Of a DNA stretch of 64,000 nucleotides, positions 1 through 11,764 are shown piece by piece. The notes beneath the pieces were generated by a model. The model ran no database searches. It worked only from the letters and a program-made list of their open reading frames with translations, and was not told the DNA's origin. Location: contig JAQTLV010000003.1 in NCBI GenBank assembly GCA_028714675.1, positions 248,001 through 312,000 on the forward strand. Reading direction: 5' to 3'. The position numbers and the translations under genes are program-made. The stretch is from Sulfurovaceae bacterium (GTDB taxonomy: Bacteria; Campylobacterota; Campylobacteria; Campylobacterales; Sulfurovaceae). The first letter of the stretch is position 1. Every line of letters starts with the position of its first letter.

Positions 1-25
1 AAACACTTAAATTTAAGGTTGTTTT

Positions 26-709
26 ATGAATAAAACAAAAAAAGTAAAAATATTTTTACTTGAAGATGATTCAAATCTAAACGATACGATTGTAGATTTC
101 CTAGAGTCAAAAAATTATGCTGTTGAAAGTGCATTTGATGGGGATGAAGCAGCAGACTTTCTTTATGAAAATAGTTATGACTTATTGCTATTGGATGTAA
201 ATGTTCCAAAAATGAATGGCTTTCAACTTTTAAAAGAAGCTAGAGAAAATGGTGTTAATGCACCTGCTATTTTTATTACATCTTTAAATAGTGTAGATGA
301 CCTAGAAGAAGGTTTTGAGAGCGGATGTGATGATTATATACGAAAACCATTTGAGCTTAAAGAGCTTTTGATTAGGGTTGAAACTTTGCTAAAGAGAGAA
401 TTTTTCCATCAAAATCAAAAATTTATTGAAATTACAGAACATATACAATATGATATAAAAAATAATGAACTTGTTGTGGATGAACGACATATAAATCTTG
501 GGAACAAAGAGGCAAAACTTCTAAAGCTTTTTATGCAACATATAGGAGAGATAGTTTCTCACGAAGTAATTTTTCAAAGTTTATGGGATTATGATGAAGA
601 ACCAAGTGATACATCTCTTAGAACATATATAAAGAATTTACGCAAAATTATTGGGAAGGACTGCATAGAAAGTGTTAAGAAGCAAGGTTACAAATTCGTT
701 ACTTGCTAA
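26..709 (+). CDS. OmpR-family response regulator
   Basis: A 227-residue cytoplasmic DNA-binding response regulator. The receiver domain fills roughly residues 7-120. It shows the acidic pair at D14-D15, the phospho-acceptor D57 in LLLLDVNVP, the conserved Ser/Thr in FITS, and the Lys in IRKPF. A winged-helix OmpR/PhoB-type output domain follows (about 130-225), ending in the typical RTYIKNLRKIIG and GYKF segments. The ATG at 26 follows an AAGG stretch. The kinase gene downstream overlaps it by 38 bases, so the two are almost certainly translated together and form a cognate pair. Target genes are unknown; the nearest downstream genes encode small c-type cytochromes. Confidence 0.93.
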   Translation: MNKTKKVKIFLLEDDSNLNDTIVDFLESKNYAVESAFDGDEAADFLYENSYDLLLLDVNVPKMNGFQLLKEARENGVNAPAIFITSLNSVDDLEEGFESGCDDYIRKPFELKELLIRVETLLKREFFHQNQKFIEITEHIQYDIKNNELVVDERHINLGNKEAKLLKLFMQHIGEIVSHEVIFQSLWDYDEEPSDTSLRTYIKNLRKIIGKDCIESVKKQGYKFVTC

Positions 710-1856
710 CGAGAAAAAGTCTTTACATAGATTTTTAATGCTTTATATTATTATGATAATTAGCATAATATCGCTAATTTCGATATATTATTATCAATAT
801 CAAAAACAATTAATGATGCTCAACAAGAGGGTAATATTATCTGATTATGCAAGCGAGCAGGCAAGAAAAATAAAGACTCTTCATTTTCTTTTTCCAGAAC
901 AAAATACATACCCAAGAGATGATAGGTTCGTAAGTGCTATTTATGATTTAGAATATCAAAAAATTTTCTCTTTGCTAAAAAGTAAAGAAATAGATTTTAA
1001 TAAAGAGCTATACATAACAAAAGATAAGAAAATTCATTTTGTTAAAGTTTTTGATGATTATTATTTGGGTGCAAAATATCTTATACTTGAAATAGATGAT
1101 GATGGATTATGGCTTCGGTATACTTGGCAAGATATAATTTTTTATGGTGGATTTGGAATTTTAATATTTTCTATTATCGGTTTTTTTCTATTAAATCTTT
1201 TTTTAAGTCCAATGAAAACATCTCTTAGTATATTAGATAGATTTATAAAAGATACGACACACGAACTAAACACTCCTCTTAGCGCAATACTTACAAATAT
1301 AGAAATGATAGATTTGGACAAAACAAGTGAAGACAATAGAAAAAAAATAAACCGTATAAATATTGCAGCAAAAACAGTTTCTGTTCTTTATAATGATTTA
1401 ACATATGCAACATTAGAAAATAATATGCATTCATCTAATGAAAAAATAAATTTAAAAAACATTATAAAAGAGAGAGTCGAGTATTTTGATATATTGGCAA
1501 AATCAAAGGAAATTGATTTTAGCCTAAATCTGCAAGATAGTTTTTTGATGGTCAATAAAAATAAATTTACTAGAGTTATAGATAATTTAATCTCAAATGC
1601 AATAAAATATAATAGAAGAAAGGGTACAATAAGTATTAGATTGCTTAGAAATAGCCTCACGGTAGAAGATTCTGGGTTAGGTATAGAGTCTAACAAGCTA
1701 GAATATATATTTGATAGATATTCAAGATTCAATAGTAGCGAAGGTGGCTTTGGAATAGGGCTCAGCATCGTTAAAGATATAATTAATGAATACGAAATGG
1801 ATATCAAAGTCAACTCACAAATAAACAAAGGAACTTCTATAACAATCATATGGTAA
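672..1856 (+). CDS. Membrane sensor histidine kinase
   Basis: A 394-residue inner-membrane histidine kinase, partner of the response regulator it overlaps. Hydrophobic segments at about residues 20-40 and 153-177 bracket a short periplasmic sensing region of about 110 residues with no recognisable domain. The phospho-acceptor is H197 in the motif HELNTPL. The ATPase domain has the N box near N305 (NLISNAIKYN), the G1 box at D333 (DSGLGI) and the G2 box near G358 (GGFGIGLSI). The start is a GTG inside the regulator gene; an ATG at 738 is possible but would trim the region before the first membrane segment. The stop overlaps the next gene by 7 bases. Confidence 0.9.
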   Translation: MLRSKVTNSLLANEKKSLHRFLMLYIIMIISIISLISIYYYQYQKQLMMLNKRVILSDYASEQARKIKTLHFLFPEQNTYPRDDRFVSAIYDLEYQKIFSLLKSKEIDFNKELYITKDKKIHFVKVFDDYYLGAKYLILEIDDDGLWLRYTWQDIIFYGGFGILIFSIIGFFLLNLFLSPMKTSLSILDRFIKDTTHELNTPLSAILTNIEMIDLDKTSEDNRKKINRINIAAKTVSVLYNDLTYATLENNMHSSNEKINLKNIIKERVEYFDILAKSKEIDFSLNLQDSFLMVNKNKFTRVIDNLISNAIKYNRRKGTISIRLLRNSLTVEDSGLGIESNKLEYIFDRYSRFNSSEGGFGIGLSIVKDIINEYEMDIKVNSQINKGTSITIIW

Positions 1857-2182
1857 GATTTATTTTTATTTTAATGATATTTTTTTCATCAACTTTTAGC
1901 AAGGATGTTTATACTCAAAATTGTATAAGTTGTCATAAAGATTTATCTTATTCTCTTCAAGAGATTTTTATGAGATATCTAGCTGCTTATGGTGGTGAAA
2001 ATAATGTAAAAGCAGGTATGCTTCACTATTTTATGTACCCATCAAACGATATTTCGGTCATGCCAAAAGAATTTTTAGAAGAAAGAAATGCAACCAATCA
2101 CAGTAATATTGGTGAAAAAACACTTAAAAAATCTATAGATATATACTGGGAATTGTATAAAGTGAAGGGTAGATTGCAGTAA
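1850..2182 (+). CDS. Small exported c-type cytochrome-like protein
   Basis: A 110-residue protein with an N-terminal signal peptide (about residues 1-17) and one haem-binding CISCH motif just after it. A periplasmic monohaem role is expected. The rest matches no cytochrome class I know; several Met residues in the second half (for example SVMPKEF) could supply the second haem ligand. The start overlaps the kinase stop by 7 bases, so it probably belongs to the same transcript as the two-component genes. That coupling suggests, by inference only, that the cytochrome takes part in sensing or is a target of the system. Confidence 0.75.
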   Translation: MVRFIFILMIFFSSTFSKDVYTQNCISCHKDLSYSLQEIFMRYLAAYGGENNVKAGMLHYFMYPSNDISVMPKEFLEERNATNHSNIGEKTLKKSIDIYWELYKVKGRLQ

Positions 2183-2220
2183 TTACAATTAAATATTGGT
2201 TTTTACACGATAAATTCACA

Positions 2221-2226
2221 TATAAT
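2221..2226 (+). promoter_or_regulatory. Probable -10 element before the cytochrome gene at 2268
   Basis: A perfect TATAAT lies 41 bases before the start codon of the next gene, in an AT-rich stretch. The -35 side shows no consensus, as is usual for sigma-70 promoters in this phylum. Confidence 0.45.
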
Positions 2227-2267
2227 ATGATAATATTTTAAAAAATAGGAAAAGAGTCCAAAACAAA

Positions 2268-2567
2268 ATGAAAAAAGTATTTATTTCAACAGTTTTTATA
2301 GCAACTTCATTGCTTTATGCAAATGGTGAAAATATATATACAACCAAATGTGCCAGCTGTCATGGTTCTCATGGAGAAAAAGCAGCATTGGATAGATCAA
2401 AGTCTATTGCTGGGCAAAATACTTCTTTGACTATAAAACAGATACAAGCTTATCAAAATGGTTCTTTGAATCAATATGGTATGGGCGGTGCCATGAAAAA
2501 TATGGTTAAAAGTCTAAACGAAAATGAAATAAAGGAAGTTGCACACTATATTTCAAAACTCAAATAA
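2268..2567 (+). CDS. Periplasmic class I cytochrome c
   Basis: A 99-residue protein with a cleavable signal peptide (residues 1 to about 19, ending ...LLYANG) and the haem motif CASCH followed by GSHGEKAA, typical of small c553-like cytochromes. The distal Met is probably in the MGGAMKNM segment, and the protein ends with the usual helix EIKEVAHYISKLK. It would carry electrons between periplasmic or membrane redox complexes. It is separated from the upstream cytochrome by 85 bases that contain a good -10 element, so it can be transcribed on its own. Confidence 0.88.
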   Translation: MKKVFISTVFIATSLLYANGENIYTTKCASCHGSHGEKAALDRSKSIAGQNTSLTIKQIQAYQNGSLNQYGMGGAMKNMVKSLNENEIKEVAHYISKLK

Positions 2568-2738
2568 TTTAAGCACAATAGCATAGGCTTAGTGTTTAAA
2601 TACAATTAACTACACGAATATACTCCTTATATTTAACTTAAGACAAACAAATATATACATTTTTTATAATTAAACTCAACTTTTAATATCTATTTAAATT
2701 AATATGATGTATGATTGTTAAAACATAAAGGAGAAAAA

Positions 2739-3185
2739 ATGAAAATTTCAAAATTATATTTGTTTATTGCATCATTATTTGCTGCATTAGTATTTGGTGG
2801 CTGTACAGCTTATGAACAAGCTGTTGTTGCAAATGCACTTACTGGCAATGCTGCATACAGTGATCCATATTATTATGATGGCTACAATTATGGAGCCAAT
2901 AGGGATTCAAGTTATAGAAGTGGTGTAAGTGATGGTTGTAGTTCTAAAAGAGGAACATGGAGAAAAAATACATACCAATACACACATAATTACAGCTATA
3001 GAAATGGTTGGAATGCTGGCTATAATCAGTGTCAAAATAATTACAATAATAGTTCTTATCAAAATGGTTATTCTGATGGATGCTGGTCTAGAAGATATCC
3101 TGGAACAAGAAAAAATACATACCAATACAACCATAATTACAGCTATAGAAGTGGCTGGAATACTGGTTATAGTCAGTGTCATTAA
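2739..3185 (+). CDS. Lipoprotein with two 49-residue tandem repeats
   Basis: A 148-residue protein. I chose the ATG at 2739 because a strong AAGGAG lies just before it and the signal peptide then starts normally; an in-frame ATG 24 bases upstream lacks this. The lipobox is FGGC, so the mature protein should be lipid-anchored. The mature part is rich in Tyr, Asn and Gly and consists mostly of two copies of a unit containing YxxGxxDGC, RKNTYQY, HNYSYR and GWNxGY, with Cys at fixed places. The repeat period is 147 bp and the copies are nearly identical at DNA level over the second half. It resembles Tyr/Gly-repeat envelope lipoproteins; function unknown. Confidence 0.8.
   Translation: MKISKLYLFIASLFAALVFGGCTAYEQAVVANALTGNAAYSDPYYYDGYNYGANRDSSYRSGVSDGCSSKRGTWRKNTYQYTHNYSYRNGWNAGYNQCQNNYNNSSYQNGYSDGCWSRRYPGTRKNTYQYNHNYSYRSGWNTGYSQCH
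2961..3181 (+). repeat. Tandem 147-bp-period repeat inside the lipoprotein gene
   Basis: The core at 2961-3034 recurs at 3108-3181 with only a handful of substitutions. The exact 147-base spacing keeps the reading frame, so the repeat adds 49 residues. Confidence 0.85.
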
Positions 3186-3187
3186 TA

Positions 3188-3222
3188 AAATAAACCATAC
3201 CAAAATTTGGTATGGTTTATTT
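3188..3222. terminator. Strong palindromic terminator
   Basis: A near-perfect inverted repeat with arms at about 3188-3201 and 3209-3222 (arm AAATAAACCATACC) lies directly after the lipoprotein stop. The outer A and T runs would give a U-tract on either strand. It separates the lipoprotein gene from dnaE. Confidence 0.8.
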
Positions 3223-3289
3223 GACTTCTCATCTCCTCTTTAACTCATTTTTGATATAGTCTGAAATAATTTCTTAAGGTTGTTTTTTT

Positions 3290-6200
3290 ATGTCAAAAAT
3301 TAATTTCACTCATCTTCATCTACATACAGAATACTCATTGCTTGATGGTGCAAATAAAATAAAAACTTTAGCAAAAACAATCAAAAATCTAGGTATGGAT
3401 GCAGTTGCTATGACAGATCATGGCAATATGTTTGGTGCTATTGATTTTTATACAACCATGAAAAAAGAAGGCATCAAACCAATTATTGGCATGGAGTGCT
3501 ATCTGCACAATAATGATAATATAGACGATAAGACAACAAGGCAAAGATTTCATCTATGCCTGTATGCCAAAAATGAAGTAGGATACAAAAACTTAATGTA
3601 TTTAAGCTCAAAAGCTTATTTAGAAGGATTTTACTACTATCCAAGGATAAATAAACAGCTACTTAAAGAGTATAGCGAAGGTCTTATATGTTCTAGTGCT
3701 TGTTTGCAAGGTGAAGTAAATTGGCACTTAAATGAAAATGATAGAAATAAAAGTTTTGGTGCAAAAGGATATGAAGAGGCAAAAAAAATAGCACTTGAAT
3801 ATAAGGATATATTTGGTGAAGATTTTTATCTAGAACTTATGAGGCATGGAATAGTAGATCAACATAGAATTGATAATCAAATATTAAAAATTGCAAATGA
3901 AACAAATATAAAAATTATAGCAACTAACGATACACATTACAATAGTCAAAAAGATGCTAATGCACATGAGGCTTTTATGTGTATTGCCATGAATAAACTA
4001 TACGATGATCCTAATCGTCTGAGACATTCTGTGCATGAATTTTATATAAAATCTACAGAGGATATGTATAAACTTTTTGCAGATATTCCAGAAGCTATTA
4101 CAAATACCAGAGAGATTGTAGATAAATGCAATTTAGAAATAAAACTTGGTAATCCAACCCCTCCAAATTTTAAATTTTGCAGGGAAATGGCGAGTAAGAG
4201 CAATGTGGATTTACCATTTCCAGGCATTGAATATTCAATGGAAAATGATGCCATTCTTTTTGAATATGAAGCAAAAAAAGGTTTAGAAGATAGACTTCAA
4301 AACATAGATATTTCAAAACATGATGAATATAGAGATAGACTTGGCATTGAGATAGAAATAATAAAAAATATGAAATTTCCTGGATATATGCTCATAGTTT
4401 GGGATTTTGTTAGAGCTGCCAAAGAGATGGACATACCAGTTGGTCCAGGTAGGGGATCAGCTGCTGGATCATTGGTTGCATATAGTTTAAAAATTACAGA
4501 TATTGACCCAATACCATATGGTTTGCTTTTTGAGAGATTTCTAAATCCTGAGCGTATTTCAATGCCAGATATTGATATGGATTTTTGCCAAGCAAGAAGA
4601 CAAGACATAATTGACTATGTTGTAGATAGATATGGGCGAATAAATGTGGCGCAAATTATAACTTTTGGTAAGTTGCTTGCGAAGGGAGTTATAAGGGATG
4701 TTGCTAGAGTTCTTGATGTTCCATATGCAAATGCAGATGCTTTTGCAAAACTCATTCCAGATGAACTAGGTATTGACTTGGAACACTCTTATGAAAAAGA
4801 AGAGAAAATAAGAGAACTTATAAAAAATGACGAAAAAATGAGCCAAGTGTGGGAGTTTTCTAAAGCACTAGAAGGATTAAATCGCAATGCTGGAACACAT
4901 GCAGCAGGAGTTGTAATATCAAATGAACCATTATGGCAAAAGACACCACTTTTTAAACCATCTGGTATGGATACAGTTGCTACGCAATATAGTGGTAAAT
5001 ATATTGAAGATGTTGATTTAATTAAGTTTGACTTTTTGGGATTAAAAACTTTAACAGTAATTGATGAGGCCAACAAGCTTATAGAAAAAAGATATGGCAA
5101 GAAAATTGATTTTTCAAAAGAAGATATAAATAATAAAAAAGTATATGACTATATTAGCTCTGGACATACACTTGGACTATTCCAGATAGAGTCTTCTGGA
5201 ATGCAAGACTTGGCTAAAAAATTAAAGCCATCTGGATTTGAAGATGTTATAGCGATGCTGGCGCTTTATCGTCCTGGACCTATGGAATCTGGAATGCTTG
5301 ATGACTTTGTAGAGAGAAAACATGGTCGTGCTAAAATAACATATATGTTTAAAGAGCTTGAGCCTATACTCAAGCCAACATATGGAGTTATAGTTTATCA
5401 AGAACAAGTTATGCAAATAGTTCAAACCATAGGTGGGTTTAGTTTGGGCGGTGCTGATTTGATTCGTCGTGCTATGGGTAAAAAAATCAAAGAAGAGATG
5501 GATAAACTCAAAGATGAATTTGCCAATGGAGCTAGTGCAAAGGGGTTTGACAAAGCAAAAGCAGAAGAGCTTTTTGATTTGATTGTCAAATTTGCTGGAT
5601 ATGGTTTCAATAAGTCGCACTCAGCAGCTTATGCCATGATTACATTTTATACATCATATTTAAAATGTTTTTATCCTACGGAATTTATGGCAGCACTTCT
5701 TACATTAGAAAAAGACAATACAGACAAGATTGTAAAATATTCTGATGAGCTTAAAAAGATGAATATAGAATTAGTTGCTCCAAATATAAACAGATCAGAT
5801 TTGGTATTCGTTGCTGATAAAATAAAAGGTAAAGATGTAATTTTGTTTGGACTGGGTGCTATCAAAGGTGTTGGAGAGAGTGCCATAAATATAATAATTG
5901 AAGCTAGAAGTGAAGGAGAGTTTGCATCTCTTGATGATTTTCTATCTAGGATAGACCCCACAAAAGTAAATAAAAAAGTTATAGAAGCATTGATAAAATC
6001 TGGAGCATTGGATTCTTTTGAATATACAAGAAAAGCTATGCTTGAGCAAATAGAAGAAATTTTAGAAGCTTCAGCAAAAGTAGCTCTTGCTAAAAAAATG
6101 TCAATAGGATCTCTTTTTGAAGAATCTGAAAATATGACAGATGTTCAATTAAATATAAAAAATATGGATGAATTTGACCAGCTAAGTGTATTGGAGTTAG

Positions 6201-6817
6201 AAAAGGAGACTATGGGATTTTATATTTCAGGACATCCGCTTGATAAATATAGAAAAGACATAGAAAACATTGATTTTACATTAAGCTCTGATATAGAAAC
6301 ATTAAAAGAAGGCTCGACAACACTGTTTATTGGAAAAGTAGAAGAGATAAATGAAAAAATATCCAAAAAGGGCAATAAATTTGCCATAGTTAAACTTCTT
6401 GATTTACGCGGTAATATAGAAATAATGCTTTTTGAAGATAAGCTAAATGAATTAAAAGAAGAATTTGATTTATCTAAACCAGTATGTTTTAAAGTTAAAA
6501 TCGCAAAAGATGGCGATTCCATAAAAGCAAATCCACAAAAAATCTTAAATTTAAAAGATGCAAAAAAAGAAAAAACCAATATAATAAAAGAAGAAATACA
6601 AGAGATTGTGTATAAAACAGTAACAGTTAATATAATGCTGGAGAGTGACATAGAAAAAATAAATATTTTATATAATTTAGCTAAAGAAAATTTGGGGCAA
6701 CATCCTCTGTCTATTTGCATAAAAAGCAAGTTAGCGGACATTGTAATAGACTCTTCATATAGTGTTAGTGAACTGTTTTTAGGAAAAGCAAAAGAGTTGG
6801 GTTTCTTTGAAAGTTAA
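3290..6817 (+). CDS. dnaE: DNA polymerase III alpha subunit
   Basis: The 1175-residue replicative polymerase (C family), which copies the chromosome as part of the holoenzyme. The N-terminal PHP domain begins with FTHLHLHTEYS. The palm carries the catalytic aspartates D427 and D429 in PDIDMDF, preceded by the GPGRGSAAGS motif. Helix-hairpin-helix and OB-fold parts follow; the OB fold starts near TTLFIGKVEEI around residue 1005. Length is normal for bacterial DnaE1. A likely clamp-binding peptide is near SIGSLFEE, but it lacks the usual leading Gln. It stands alone, between a terminator and a 144-base gap before icd. Confidence 0.98.
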   Translation: MSKINFTHLHLHTEYSLLDGANKIKTLAKTIKNLGMDAVAMTDHGNMFGAIDFYTTMKKEGIKPIIGMECYLHNNDNIDDKTTRQRFHLCLYAKNEVGYKNLMYLSSKAYLEGFYYYPRINKQLLKEYSEGLICSSACLQGEVNWHLNENDRNKSFGAKGYEEAKKIALEYKDIFGEDFYLELMRHGIVDQHRIDNQILKIANETNIKIIATNDTHYNSQKDANAHEAFMCIAMNKLYDDPNRLRHSVHEFYIKSTEDMYKLFADIPEAITNTREIVDKCNLEIKLGNPTPPNFKFCREMASKSNVDLPFPGIEYSMENDAILFEYEAKKGLEDRLQNIDISKHDEYRDRLGIEIEIIKNMKFPGYMLIVWDFVRAAKEMDIPVGPGRGSAAGSLVAYSLKITDIDPIPYGLLFERFLNPERISMPDIDMDFCQARRQDIIDYVVDRYGRINVAQIITFGKLLAKGVIRDVARVLDVPYANADAFAKLIPDELGIDLEHSYEKEEKIRELIKNDEKMSQVWEFSKALEGLNRNAGTHAAGVVISNEPLWQKTPLFKPSGMDTVATQYSGKYIEDVDLIKFDFLGLKTLTVIDEANKLIEKRYGKKIDFSKEDINNKKVYDYISSGHTLGLFQIESSGMQDLAKKLKPSGFEDVIAMLALYRPGPMESGMLDDFVERKHGRAKITYMFKELEPILKPTYGVIVYQEQVMQIVQTIGGFSLGGADLIRRAMGKKIKEEMDKLKDEFANGASAKGFDKAKAEELFDLIVKFAGYGFNKSHSAAYAMITFYTSYLKCFYPTEFMAALLTLEKDNTDKIVKYSDELKKMNIELVAPNINRSDLVFVADKIKGKDVILFGLGAIKGVGESAINIIIEARSEGEFASLDDFLSRIDPTKVNKKVIEALIKSGALDSFEYTRKAMLEQIEEILEASAKVALAKKMSIGSLFEESENMTDVQLNIKNMDEFDQLSVLELEKETMGFYISGHPLDKYRKDIENIDFTLSSDIETLKEGSTTLFIGKVEEINEKISKKGNKFAIVKLLDLRGNIEIMLFEDKLNELKEEFDLSKPVCFKVKIAKDGDSIKANPQKILNLKDAKKEKTNIIKEEIQEIVYKTVTVNIMLESDIEKINILYNLAKENLGQHPLSICIKSKLADIVIDSSYSVSELFLGKAKELGFFES

Positions 6818-6925
6818 AATTATTTATCAAAATATATAATATTTTTGTGTATTATAGAAACACATATTTTGACTTTTAGCTTTATTTTTTATTGAGTTAT
6901 ATCAAAATCGTATAAAAATTGTTAA

Positions 6926-9166
<2,241 letters not shown>

Positions 9167-9180
9167 TTATAAAAATATCT

Positions 9181-9208
9181 AGTTTTGTTATTAAAAAATA
9201 ACAAAACT
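9181..9208. terminator. Stem-loop between icd and mdh
   Basis: A 12-bp inverted repeat (arms 9181-9192 and 9197-9208, AGTTTTGTTATT) with an AAAA loop, 14 bases after the icd stop. There is no clear T-run after it on the + strand, so it may only attenuate transcription or protect the icd mRNA end. Confidence 0.55.
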
Positions 9209-9248
9209 GGTGTACAATATATTTAAATTTTAAAACTCAAGGAAAGAC

Positions 9249-10226
9249 ATGGAAAGAGGCAAAAAAGTAACCGTTATCGGAGCAGGGAATGTTGGTGCAA
9301 CAGTTGCATACATTTTAGCAATGAATGGTGCTTGTCATAATGTCATTCTAAGGGATAGGGATATAGAAATAGCTAAAGGTAAAGCACTAGATATGAGTCA
9401 AGCAGCAAATGCTGCTAGAATGCACACTATTGTTTCTGTTGCGGAGCAGCCAAGTGATATTGCTGATAGCGATGTTGTAGTTATTACTGCTGGTAGCCCA
9501 AGACTTCCTGGCATGAGCAGAGAAGATTTGCTTATGATTAATGCAAATATCACAAAAGAAGTAATTCAAGATGTGAAAAAATATGCTCCAAATTCTGTGA
9601 TTATAATAGTTTCAAATCCACTTGATGTTATGACATATGTTGCTTTTAAAGAGAGCGGTTTTCCTAGAGAAAGAGTAATCGGAATGGCAGGAATACTTGA
9701 TAGTGCTAGAATGGCTCATTTTATATATGAAAAAATTGGTTATGGAGCAGGACAAATAAGAGCATCTGTTATGGGTGGACATGGAGATGAAATGGTTCCA
9801 TTGCCAAAATTCTCTACTGTTGCTGGTGTGCCATTGTCTGATATTCTTAGCGATACAGATATAACAGATGTTGTAGAGAGAACAAAATATGGTGGGGCAG
9901 AAATAATTGGTTATTTAAAAACAGGCTCTGCGTATTTTGCTCCCGCTAAATCTACGGCCATTATGGTAGAGTCTATTTTAAAAGATACAAAACAGATTCA
10001 TCCATGTGCAGTTTATCTTGATGGAGAGTATGGACATAATGATGTTGTTTCAGGAGTACCTTTGGTTTTAGGGGCTGGTGGAGCTGAAAAAATATTTGAA
10101 TTAACATTAAATGAAGAGCAAAAAGCAAAATTTGCAAAAAGTATCGATAGTGTAAAAAAAATGATAAATATACTATATGAAAATAAATTTTTTAAAAAGG
10201 AAGAGACTATATGGGGTTTAGAATAG
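9249..10226 (+). CDS. mdh: Malate dehydrogenase
   Basis: A 325-residue NAD-dependent malate dehydrogenase of the lactate-dehydrogenase-like class, interconverting malate and oxaloacetate. It has the Rossmann motif [10 protein letters not shown] at the N-terminus, the mobile-loop arginines in [13 protein letters not shown] (the first Arg favours malate over lactate), and the catalytic His H178 in [20 protein letters not shown] precedes the ATG. Its 3' end overlaps fumC by 16 bases, so the two consecutive reactions malate-oxaloacetate and fumarate-malate are translationally coupled. Confidence 0.96.
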   Translation: MERGKKVTVIGAGNVGATVAYILAMNGACHNVILRDRDIEIAKGKALDMSQAANAARMHTIVSVAEQPSDIADSDVVVITAGSPRLPGMSREDLLMINANITKEVIQDVKKYAPNSVIIIVSNPLDVMTYVAFKESGFPRERVIGMAGILDSARMAHFIYEKIGYGAGQIRASVMGGHGDEMVPLPKFSTVAGVPLSDILSDTDITDVVERTKYGGAEIIGYLKTGSAYFAPAKSTAIMVESILKDTKQIHPCAVYLDGEYGHNDVVSGVPLVLGAGGAEKIFELTLNEEQKAKFAKSIDSVKKMINILYENKFFKKEETIWGLE

Positions 10227-11608
10227 AAAAAGATACCATGGGTGAGGTAAAAGTTCCAAACGAAAAATATTGGGGAGCTCAAACACAAAGGTCATTAGAG
10301 AATTTTGAAATTGGTAATGAAAAAATGCCAAAAGAGGTTATTTCTGGTTTTGCATATTTAAAAAAAGCTTGTGCATTGGTAAATAATGATCTTGGAAGAT
10401 TAGATGAGAACAAAACTGATGCAATTGCAAAAGCTTGCGAAAGTGTAATTGCTGGCAAAATGGAAGGAGAGTTTCCTCTCGTTGTTTGGCAAACAGGATC
10501 AGGCACTCAATCAAATATGAATATCAATGAAGTTGTTGCTCATAAAGCCATAGAAATCCTTGGCGGAGATTATACAAAAGACAAATTAGTGCATCCAAAT
10601 GATGATGTAAATAAAGGACAAAGTTCAAATGATACATATCCTACGGCAATGAGAATAGCAGAAGTTGTTGCAGTAAGCGATGATCTAATTCCTGCTATAA
10701 ATCAGCTTAGAGATACGCTTGATGCTAAAGCAAAAGAGTTTGATAATATAGTAAAAATTGGTAGAACTCACCTTCAAGACGCAACTCCATTAACTTTAGG
10801 ACAAGAGCTTAGCGGATATGTTGCTATGCTTGATACAAATCTAAGACAAATAAATGATGCACTTGTATTTTGCAAAGAGTTAGCAATTGGCGGAACAGCA
10901 GTAGGTACAGGACTTAATTCTCATCCTGATTTTTCTAAAAAAGTCGCAGATAAATTAAATAGCTTTATGCCAAAAAACTATGGGTTTGTATCTCAACCAA
11001 ACAAATTTCATGCCTTAACTGGACATGATGCAGAAGTTGTTTTAAGCGGTGCTATGAAAGCATTAGCAGCCAATCTTATGAAAATAGCTAACGATATTAG
11101 ATGGTTGGCTAGTGGACCAAGATGTGGAATTGGTGAAATTACTATACCAGAAAATGAGCCAGGTAGTTCAATTATGCCAGGAAAAGTAAATCCAACACAA
11201 GCAGAAGCTATGACAATGGTAGCTGTTCAAGTTATGGGAAATGATGTAACGGTAGGAATTGCAGCTAGTCAGGGTAATTTTGAATTAAATGTATTTAAGC
11301 CAGTTATTGCCTACAATATCTTACAATCAAGCAAACTTTTAGCTGATTCAATGAGAAGTTTCGACAAAAATTGTGCAGTAGGAATTGAACCTGTTGTTGA
11401 AAGAATTGATTCATATTTACACAATTCACTTATGCTTGTAACTGCACTAAATCCATATATTGGATATGAAAATGCAGCAAAAATAGCTAAAACAGCTCAC
11501 AAAAATGGTACAACATTAAAAGAGGAAGCAGTTGCTCTTGGACTGCTTAGCGGAGATGATTTTGATAAATACGTTAAGCCTGAAGAGATGACTTCTCCAA
11601 AGGCATAA
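10211..11608 (+). CDS. fumC: Class II fumarate hydratase
   Basis: A 465-residue iron-independent fumarase of the aspartase/fumarase superfamily, reversibly hydrating fumarate to L-malate. The signature loop [17 protein letters not shown] is present, as are the substrate segments [20 protein letters not shown] and the TGHDAEV region. Length fits a homotetrameric FumC. It starts inside mdh. A gap of 156 bases to sucC follows, with no obvious terminator. Using the class II enzyme avoids the oxygen-sensitive Fe-S class I fumarase. Confidence 0.97.
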   Translation: MGFRIEKDTMGEVKVPNEKYWGAQTQRSLENFEIGNEKMPKEVISGFAYLKKACALVNNDLGRLDENKTDAIAKACESVIAGKMEGEFPLVVWQTGSGTQSNMNINEVVAHKAIEILGGDYTKDKLVHPNDDVNKGQSSNDTYPTAMRIAEVVAVSDDLIPAINQLRDTLDAKAKEFDNIVKIGRTHLQDATPLTLGQELSGYVAMLDTNLRQINDALVFCKELAIGGTAVGTGLNSHPDFSKKVADKLNSFMPKNYGFVSQPNKFHALTGHDAEVVLSGAMKALAANLMKIANDIRWLASGPRCGIGEITIPENEPGSSIMPGKVNPTQAEAMTMVAVQVMGNDVTVGIAASQGNFELNVFKPVIAYNILQSSKLLADSMRSFDKNCAVGIEPVVERIDSYLHNSLMLVTALNPYIGYENAAKIAKTAHKNGTTLKEEAVALGLLSGDDFDKYVKPEEMTSPKA

Positions 11609-11764
11609 TAGGTATATTTTAGGTATTATCTCATTCTTTTTATTTAATAATAAGTGTGTAGATAAGTGCCATTTTTTACTTTAAAAGCTTTAGTAGATAA
11701 AAATACAAATAAAAATAATGTCAAAAGTCATATAATTACATTATAAAAACATGAAGGAGACCCA

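Noticed and set aside
1388-1849. Long open frame on the - strand under the first kinase gene
   Set aside because: It is the antisense shadow of a gene with full kinase motifs and has no domain or ribosome-binding site.
2929-3243. Open frame in another + frame across the lipoprotein gene
   Set aside because: It comes from the same tandem repeat read out of frame and runs through the terminator.
5222-5620. Antisense open frame inside dnaE
   Set aside because: Lies wholly within the polymerase coding region; composition is typical of a shadow frame.
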